Source: Calidithermus chliarophilus DSM 9957 (GTDB lineage Bacteria; Deinococcota; Deinococci; Deinococcales; Thermaceae). Taken from it: a stretch of DNA of 41,260 bases. Positions within the stretch are counted from its first letter, which is position 1. Every line of letters begins with the position of its first letter. This document shows, piece after piece, positions 36,455 through 41,260 of the stretch. The translations under genes were made by a program, and so were the position numbers. The notes beneath the pieces are model-generated. The model saw only the letters and a program-made list of their open reading frames with translations, had not been told where the DNA came from and made no database searches. The stretch lies in assembly GCF_000430045.1 (NCBI RefSeq), contig NZ_KE387028.1, positions 89,781 to 131,040 on the forward strand. Reading direction: 5' to 3'.

Positions 36455-39027
36455 TGCGGCCGCCGGACGAACGCACGTTTTTCGAGGTGCTGGTGGAGCT
36501 GCGCGCGCTGCCCCCGCTGCGGGCGATGGCGGTGCGCAAGCGGTTGAAGGAGAGCGGCCGCCCGCTGACCATGGCGGACCTGGCGGCGTTGCGGGTCGAG
36601 CCCGTTGTCATTGCCCAGGCCCTCGAGCGCGTCGGCTGCCCCCCACTGCTGCTGCGCGCGGTGGACCACTCGGTGCTGCAGGCGGTGGCCGCCGAGGAGT
36701 GGGAGCAGCTGGCCTGCGTGCCGCTGATGCAGGAGGAACCGTCTGTCGGGGCGGGCGGCTTCCGTATACCCAGGGGTCTGTGGATCGCTGCCGCCGAGCC
36801 CTTCGAGCCGGGGGTGTGGGCCCTGGCCGGGCGGCTGGGGGCCGTCGGGGTGGGCTATGCCGAGCGCGAGGGGCTGCTGGAGGTGCTGCGGCGGGAACTG
36901 GCCCGGGTGCAGCAGGCCCTCCCGACAGGGGATCGTCCGCTCGGTGTAGCGGCGTCAGCCGGTCCCGAAGGGGATCGCCCCCCTGGGGCCTCTCGCGAGC
37001 GGCGGGTGCTGCAGGCGCTGGGCCTGGGCCACCTCGAGCCCCCGCCCAGCGCCCGGCATGAGGTCGAGCACTGGCTGGTGGAGGAGGGGCACATAGGGGA
37101 GGGCGCGCTCTACGCTGAGCTCTCCCGCGCTAGCGGCTGCCCCTTGTGGCCGGGGCTCGACGGGCTGCTGCTCGAGCGGCAGCCTGAGCAGGCCGAGATC
37201 CTCGAGCGGCTGCGGCTGCTGAGCGTGCGCAAGGAGGGGCAGGCTTACTACGTCACCTGGCGCGCCTTCGTCGAGGATGAGATTGCCGCAGCGGGGTTGG
37301 AGCGGCGCCCGGTGGCCCTGACCTACCCTGAGATCTGGCGCATGGCCCACCGCTCCGCCCAGCGCGGGCGCCCGGCCGGGGCCCGGCCCAGGAGCGCCCT
37401 GGAGGCGCTGTGGCTCAAGGGCCGCATCGACCGGCGCACCTTCGAGGAGCACCAGGCCGACCCCCGTCGGGGGGAGAGCTTGCTGCTGGCTCAGGGCCTC
37501 GTCAGCGAGGAGCAGCTAACCGAGGCACGGGCCGAGGCGCTGGGCCTGGCCTACGTGGACCTGCAAACCGCGCCTCCCGACCCGGCGGTGCGCCGGCGCA
37601 TCAGCGACGCCTACGCCATCTCGTTGCGGGCCATCCCCTACCGGATCAACGACGCGGGGGAGCTGGTGGTGGCGGTGTCCGACCCCGAGGACATCCAGCG
37701 CAACGACGAGCTGCGCATGCTGCTGCGCAACACCCCGCTGCGGCTGGCGCTGGCCTCGCCCAGCGCCATCCAGCGCGTGATCGCCCGGGACTACGGCCAG
37801 CAGCGCGACCTCGAGGAGGTCAGCGCCCTGGCGGAGGGCGAGGGGGAGGGGGGCGGAGGGGCGGAGGGGCTGGAGGTCGAGGGCAACGCCCTCGACCGGC
37901 TGGTGGGCTCCTTCATCCGCGAGGCCCTGCTCTCCGACGCCTCCGACATTCACATCGAAAGCCACAAGCACCAGGGGGTGGTGCGCATGCGGCGCGACGG
38001 GGAGCTGCACGAGTACACCACGCTCCCGGCGCGCTCGACCCCGCTGGTGATCCAGAAGGTCAAGCTCAAGGCCAACCTCGACATCGCCGAGCGGCGCCGC
38101 CCGCAGGACGGGCGCTTCCGCTTCAAGGAGGGCGGGCTGGAGGCGAGCGTGCGGGTGTCCACGGTGCCGGGGCTGTACGGGGAGAAGGCCGTGCTGCGGC
38201 TGCTGAGGAACGAGGGCAAGGCCCCGCCGCTGGAGGAGGCGGGCTTCCAGGCCGACACCCTGGAGGCCCTGCGCCGGATCATCCGGCGGCCCTACGGGCT
38301 GTTCCTGATCACCGGGCCCACCGGCTCGGGCAAGACCCGCACCGGCATCTCCATCCTGAGCGAGATCGCCCGGCCCGAGGTCAACGTGCTGACCGTGGAG
38401 GACCCCGTGGAGTACGAGCTGCCGGGGTTGACCCAGGTGCAGGTCAACCCCCAGGCCGGGGTGAGCTTTGCCGACGTGCTGCGGGCCTTCCTGCGGCAGG
38501 ACCCCGACATCATCTACGTCGGGGAGATCCGCGACCGCGAGACGGCGCAGGTGGCGGTGCAGGCGGCGTTCACCGGCCACCTGGTCATCGCCACGCTGCA
38601 CACCAACGACGCGCCCAGCAGCGCCACCCGGCTGATGGACCTCGGGGTCGACCCCGCCAACGTCAGTGCGGCGCTGCTGGGGGTGCTGGCCCAGCGCCTG
38701 GTGCGCAGGCTCTGCCCGGCGTGCTCGAGCGAGGACCGCGAGGGCAAGAGCGAGCGCTTGCTGCACCGGGAGCTCCGCCACGCCCGGCTGCCCAACCCCG
38801 ACGGCTGCCGGCACTGTCGCGGGGGCTACGCCGGGCGCACCGGGATCTTCGAGCTGATGGAGGTCGACCGCACCCTGCAGTCGGCGCTGGCCCAGCGGGC
38901 CCCCACCGAGCGCATCCGCGAGCTGGCGCTGGAGAAGGGCATGCGCACGCTGGCGGAGGATGGGGTGCTCAAGGTCGAGCAGGGCGTGACCTCGGCCGAG
39001 GAGGTACTGGCGAAGACCATGGCCTAA
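36454..39027 (+). CDS. pilB: type IV pilus assembly ATPase, PilB/GspE family
   Basis: An 857-residue assembly ATPase. The N-terminal half holds MshEN/GSPII_E_N-like regions (LLLAQGLVSEEQLTEARAEA, ALGLAYVDLQ, and ISLRAIPYRINDAGELVVAV), known in relatives to bind c-di-GMP. The motor shows DASDIHIE, DGRFRFKEGG, Walker A GPTGSGKT (about 621-628), Asp box TVEDPVEYELPG, Walker B DIIYVGEIRD (about 685-694), the HLVIATLHTNDA His box and a CPAC-CRHC zinc site. Two palindromic-element copies code residues about 155-177 in a linker. ATG 36454 overlaps the previous stop (TGATG). Confidence 0.92.
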   Translation: MRPPDERTFFEVLVELRALPPLRAMAVRKRLKESGRPLTMADLAALRVEPVVIAQALERVGCPPLLLRAVDHSVLQAVAAEEWEQLACVPLMQEEPSVGAGGFRIPRGLWIAAAEPFEPGVWALAGRLGAVGVGYAEREGLLEVLRRELARVQQALPTGDRPLGVAASAGPEGDRPPGASRERRVLQALGLGHLEPPPSARHEVEHWLVEEGHIGEGALYAELSRASGCPLWPGLDGLLLERQPEQAEILERLRLLSVRKEGQAYYVTWRAFVEDEIAAAGLERRPVALTYPEIWRMAHRSAQRGRPAGARPRSALEALWLKGRIDRRTFEEHQADPRRGESLLLAQGLVSEEQLTEARAEALGLAYVDLQTAPPDPAVRRRISDAYAISLRAIPYRINDAGELVVAVSDPEDIQRNDELRMLLRNTPLRLALASPSAIQRVIARDYGQQRDLEEVSALAEGEGEGGGGAEGLEVEGNALDRLVGSFIREALLSDASDIHIESHKHQGVVRMRRDGELHEYTTLPARSTPLVIQKVKLKANLDIAERRRPQDGRFRFKEGGLEASVRVSTVPGLYGEKAVLRLLRNEGKAPPLEEAGFQADTLEALRRIIRRPYGLFLITGPTGSGKTRTGISILSEIARPEVNVLTVEDPVEYELPGLTQVQVNPQAGVSFADVLRAFLRQDPDIIYVGEIRDRETAQVAVQAAFTGHLVIATLHTNDAPSSATRLMDLGVDPANVSAALLGVLAQRLVRRLCPACSSEDREGKSERLLHRELRHARLPNPDGCRHCRGGYAGRTGIFELMEVDRTLQSALAQRAPTERIRELALEKGMRTLAEDGVLKVEQGVTSAEEVLAKTMA
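36920..36980. repeat. palindromic repeat element copies in pilB
   Basis: CCCGACAGGGGATCGTCCG, then TCGGTGTAGC and GGTCCCGAAGGGGATCGCCC; in frame, encoding LPTGDRPLG and AGPEGDRPPG. Confidence 0.8.
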
Positions 39028-39050
39028 GAAGGGAGCGAAGGGAGAGAAAA

Positions 39051-40181
39051 ATGCTGACCAAAGGTGCTGCGTTCATGGAGTTTTTGGATCTGCTGAGCAC
39101 GGCGGTATATATGCAAGCCAGCGACATCATCCTCAAGCCCGACCTGCTGCCCGTGGCCCGGGTGCATGGGGAGCTGAGGCTGATGGAGGGGGCTCGCGTC
39201 TTCGTGGGACGTGAACTCGAGGAGAGCGTGAAGGCGCTGCTCAACCTCGACGACGACGAGGATTCAGCGGGGCGCGTGCCCGACCCCATGGCCAACGAGC
39301 GCCTGCAGCGCTGGATGGAGCAGAAGAGCCTCGACTTCTCCTTCTTCCTGCGCGACGTGGGGCGATTCCGGGTGCACGTGTTCATGGAGCGGGGCAAGTG
39401 GTGCGTGGTCGCCCGCACCATCCCCAACGAGATCCGCTCACTGGAGGAGCTGGGCCTGCCCGAGCGGCTGTTCGACCTGGTGCGCCAGCCGCGGGGTCTC
39501 TTCCTCGTCACCGGGCCCACCGGCTCGGGCAAATCAACGACCCTGAACACCCTCGTGAACTACCTCAACGAGAACTTTGCCAAGCACATCGTCACCATCG
39601 AGGACCCCATCGAGTTCCACCACAAGAACCTGCGCTCGGTGATCTCCCAGCGCGAGGTCGGGTCCGACACCATCAGCTTCCGCCAGGCCCTCAAGGATTC
39701 GCTGCGCGAGAACCCCGACGTGATCCTGGTGGGCGAGATGCGCGACCCCGAGACCATCGGCGCCGCCATTACCGCCGCCGAGACCGGCCACCTGGTGCTG
39801 GGCACCCTGCACACTAAGGGCGGACCAGAGACGGTGAGCCGTATTCTCGATGCCTTCCCCGCCGAGCAGCAGGCCCAGGTCACGGTGCAACTGGCCAGCA
39901 ACCTGGTGGGGGTGGTCTCCCAGCAGCTGGTGCCGCGCTCCGACCAGCCCGGGCGCATCGCTGCCTACGAGCTCTTGACGAACTCGCCGGCGGTATCCAA
40001 TATCATCCTCGCGCGTAAGTCGGCCGGACAGATGCGCGCCGACCTCTCTGCCGCGCGCGAGGTCTTCACCCCCATGGACATGAGCCTGGCCACCCTGGTC
40101 AAGCAGGGCAAGATCAGCATGGCCGCCGCGGAGGCGAGGGCCTATGACGTGGCTGAGGTCCGCCGCTTCTGCGCGCTCTAA
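39051..40181 (+). CDS. pilT: type IV pilus retraction ATPase, PilT family
   Basis: A 376-residue PilT-like motor starting at ATG 39051 behind AAGGGAGAG; the longer upstream frame is a shadow of pilB. It has the short PAS-like N-terminus (AVYMQASDIILKPDLLPVAR), FRVHVFMERGKWCVVARTIP, Walker A GPTGSGKST (about 155-163), the Asp box TIEDPIEFHHKN, Walker B DVILVGEMRDPET (about 222) and the His box HLVLGTLHTKG. It powers filament retraction, needed for DNA uptake and twitching. An acidic insert (LDDDEDSAGRVPDPM) near residue 65 is unusual. Confidence 0.92.
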   Translation: MLTKGAAFMEFLDLLSTAVYMQASDIILKPDLLPVARVHGELRLMEGARVFVGRELEESVKALLNLDDDEDSAGRVPDPMANERLQRWMEQKSLDFSFFLRDVGRFRVHVFMERGKWCVVARTIPNEIRSLEELGLPERLFDLVRQPRGLFLVTGPTGSGKSTTLNTLVNYLNENFAKHIVTIEDPIEFHHKNLRSVISQREVGSDTISFRQALKDSLRENPDVILVGEMRDPETIGAAITAAETGHLVLGTLHTKGGPETVSRILDAFPAEQQAQVTVQLASNLVGVVSQQLVPRSDQPGRIAAYELLTNSPAVSNIILARKSAGQMRADLSAAREVFTPMDMSLATLVKQGKISMAAAEARAYDVAEVRRFCAL

Positions 40182-41260
40182 GCCCCACCCCCACCGGCTG
40201 GTGGCCCTGCTCACCCCCCATCACCTGCGCCTGCTGTGGCTGCGGGAGGGGCGGCCCCAGGGGGCGGGCTGGCGGGCGCTGGAGGAGGGCTGGCTGCGCG
40301 GGGGGGAGCTGATCGAGCCGCGCCGGCTGGGGCAGGCCCTGGGGGCGCTGCTGGGGGAGCTGGGCTTTCGCGGCAAAGGAGATCTGGTGTGGGTGGTACC
40401 GCCCGAGCTGATGAGCGTGCGCCTGACGCGCACGCCTGGCCTCGAGGGGGAGCTGCTGATGAAGGCGCTGGAGCGCGAGGTGGAGGCGCTGCCTCCAGCC
40501 CGCACCGAGGCCTTCGTCCCCCGGATCAGCCTGCCGGAGGCGGTGGGGGGCCAGGCCCTGCTGGGCAAGGTCTACGAGCCGACCTTCAAAATTCTGGCCC
40601 GACTGGCCGAGGAGCGGGGGCTGCGGCTGTGGGACGTGGAGCAGCACGGGGTGGCGCTGGCCGTGCGCCACGCCCAGCGCGCCGTGCGCGAGGGGCTGTG
40701 GATCCTGCTGCACCTCGAGCCGTCGGCCAGCAGCCTGGTGGTGCTGTGGGGGGGCAAGCTGGTGCGCGCGCGCACGCTGGTGGACCTGCTCGACCCCTGG
40801 GTGCGGGCGCTGCGGGGGGAGGCGGGGTTGCTGCGGGTGCTGCTCGACGAACCGGAGCGCCTCGAGGCGGCGGAGGTCCTGGCGGCGATCGCGGCGGCGG
40901 TGGAGGAGACCCTGCTGGCGGTGGCCCAGGAGGGTGGGCCCGTCGAGCTGCTCAAGGCGGCGCAGGAGCAGCGCCTGAGCACGATCGCGCTGGCGGGCTC
41001 CGGCGCGCTGCACGAGGGGCTGTACCAGGGGCTGCTGGAGAGCTTCGGCAGCTTCTTCGCCGTCGAGCGGCTGGGGCTGGAGGGAGCCGAGGGAGCTGAT
41101 CTGGCCCCGGAGGCGCTCTACAGCCCCCTGCTGGGCGCGGTGGGCGAGCGGGTGAGCCGCTTCCCCCTGGCGGGGGAGAAGGTGGACTGGTCCGGGCGGC
41201 TGCGCCCGGCGCTGCTCATTGGGCTGGGGGTGAGCGCGGCGCTGCTGGCGGGGGGCTGGG
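40144..41260 (+). CDS. PilM/GspL-like pilus assembly protein, 3' end outside window
   Basis: The frame is open from ATG 40144, overlapping pilT by 38 bp, to the window end (372 codons). GGAGG lies 9 bases upstream; GTG 40201 is an alternative start. The product has a PilM-like actin fold style: VWVVPPELMSVRLTRTPG, LLMKALEREVEALPP, WILLHLEPSASSLVVLWGGK and STIALAGSGALHEGLYQGLL. Just before the window ends a hydrophobic segment begins (RPALLIGLGVSAALLAGGW), so it may be a GspL-like or PilM-PilN fusion anchored in the membrane. It continues the pilus operon. Confidence 0.72.
   Translation, partial: MTWLRSAASARSKPHPHRLVALLTPHHLRLLWLREGRPQGAGWRALEEGWLRGGELIEPRRLGQALGALLGELGFRGKGDLVWVVPPELMSVRLTRTPGLEGELLMKALEREVEALPPARTEAFVPRISLPEAVGGQALLGKVYEPTFKILARLAEERGLRLWDVEQHGVALAVRHAQRAVREGLWILLHLEPSASSLVVLWGGKLVRARTLVDLLDPWVRALRGEAGLLRVLLDEPERLEAAEVLAAIAAAVEETLLAVAQEGGPVELLKAAQEQRLSTIALAGSGALHEGLYQGLLESFGSFFAVERLGLEGAEGADLAPEALYSPLLGAVGERVSRFPLAGEKVDWSGRLRPALLIGLGVSAALLAGGW

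Noticed and set aside
37410-39050. Long N-terminal extension of PilT (923-aa frame)
   Set aside because: It overlaps pilB in another frame and is Gly/Arg/Ala-rich nonsense; the real start is ATG 39051.

Overview
This GC-rich window (about 70% by eye) reads as part of a plasmid or megaplasmid of a Thermaceae-like bacterium (Thermus/Meiothermus group). The lineage is an inference from base composition, heavy use of CTCGAG at Leu-Glu codon pairs, many leaderless genes and the gene families present. The replicon assignment is firmer: a RepA-type initiator gene (15253-16626) lies beside twelve iterons (16763-17296), and a parA-parB pair sits at 6771-8338.

Layout. 1-3150: the 3' part of a RecD2-like helicase, an unknown gene and a gp3-like recombination directionality factor. 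3.2-6.7 kb: an EAL phosphodiesterase, a RuvC-fold nuclease candidate and accessory genes, two of them fired from overlapping divergent promoters. 6.8-13.4 kb, minus strand: parB, parA, a SpoIIIAA/Ycf45-like ATPase, a small membrane protein, a PLD-like protein, a VirD4/TraG-type coupling ATPase and a lytic transglycosylase, mostly joined by GTGA/ATGA overlaps. 13.5-18.2 kb: a DUF2201/VWA metallopeptidase-like protein, a truncated thermonuclease, repA, the iteron origin and two coupled small genes. 18.4-24.7 kb: a less GC-rich island that looks like a RiPP biosynthetic cluster: wHTH regulator, radical SAM/SPASM maturase, a 30-residue precursor ending in Cys-Leu-Cys, a strong hairpin, a short LanD/EpiD-like flavoprotein, a small protein, an MFS exporter and a prolyl-oligopeptidase-family peptidase. 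25.2-31.2 kb: an NlpC/P60 hydrolase, a membrane/winged-helix protein, a second ParB-like protein, HTH/coiled-coil, NurA-like and DUF6876-like proteins. 31.3-35.2 kb: DnaC-like loader, phage-O-like HTH replication protein with a leader ORF, and a divergent primase. 35.1-41.26 kb: DsbA-like thioredoxin, PilB/GspE ATPase, PilT ATPase and a PilM/GspL-like gene cut by the window end.

Three things stand out. First, the island 18388-24657 is a candidate undescribed peptide natural-product pathway (radical SAM plus LanD-like protein, no dehydratase). Second, nine promoters share a rigid architecture: a -10 hexamer, exactly six bases, then (T/C)(G/A/C)ATAGGAG(G/A), which would place the Shine-Dalgarno sequence at the very 5' end of the mRNA; many other genes instead have the -10 only 6-9 bases before the start codon (leaderless). 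Third, a family of roughly 42-bp palindromic elements is inserted in frame in at least eight protein genes in both orientations, reminiscent of Rickettsia palindromic elements.

Together the genes suggest a large self-replicating element with its own origin, loader, primase and helicase, partition genes, a possible DNA-export apparatus (VirD4-like ATPase, wall hydrolases, type IV pilus motors), and a peptide-natural-product cargo. No relaxase, integrase, rRNA, tRNA or CRISPR array was seen.
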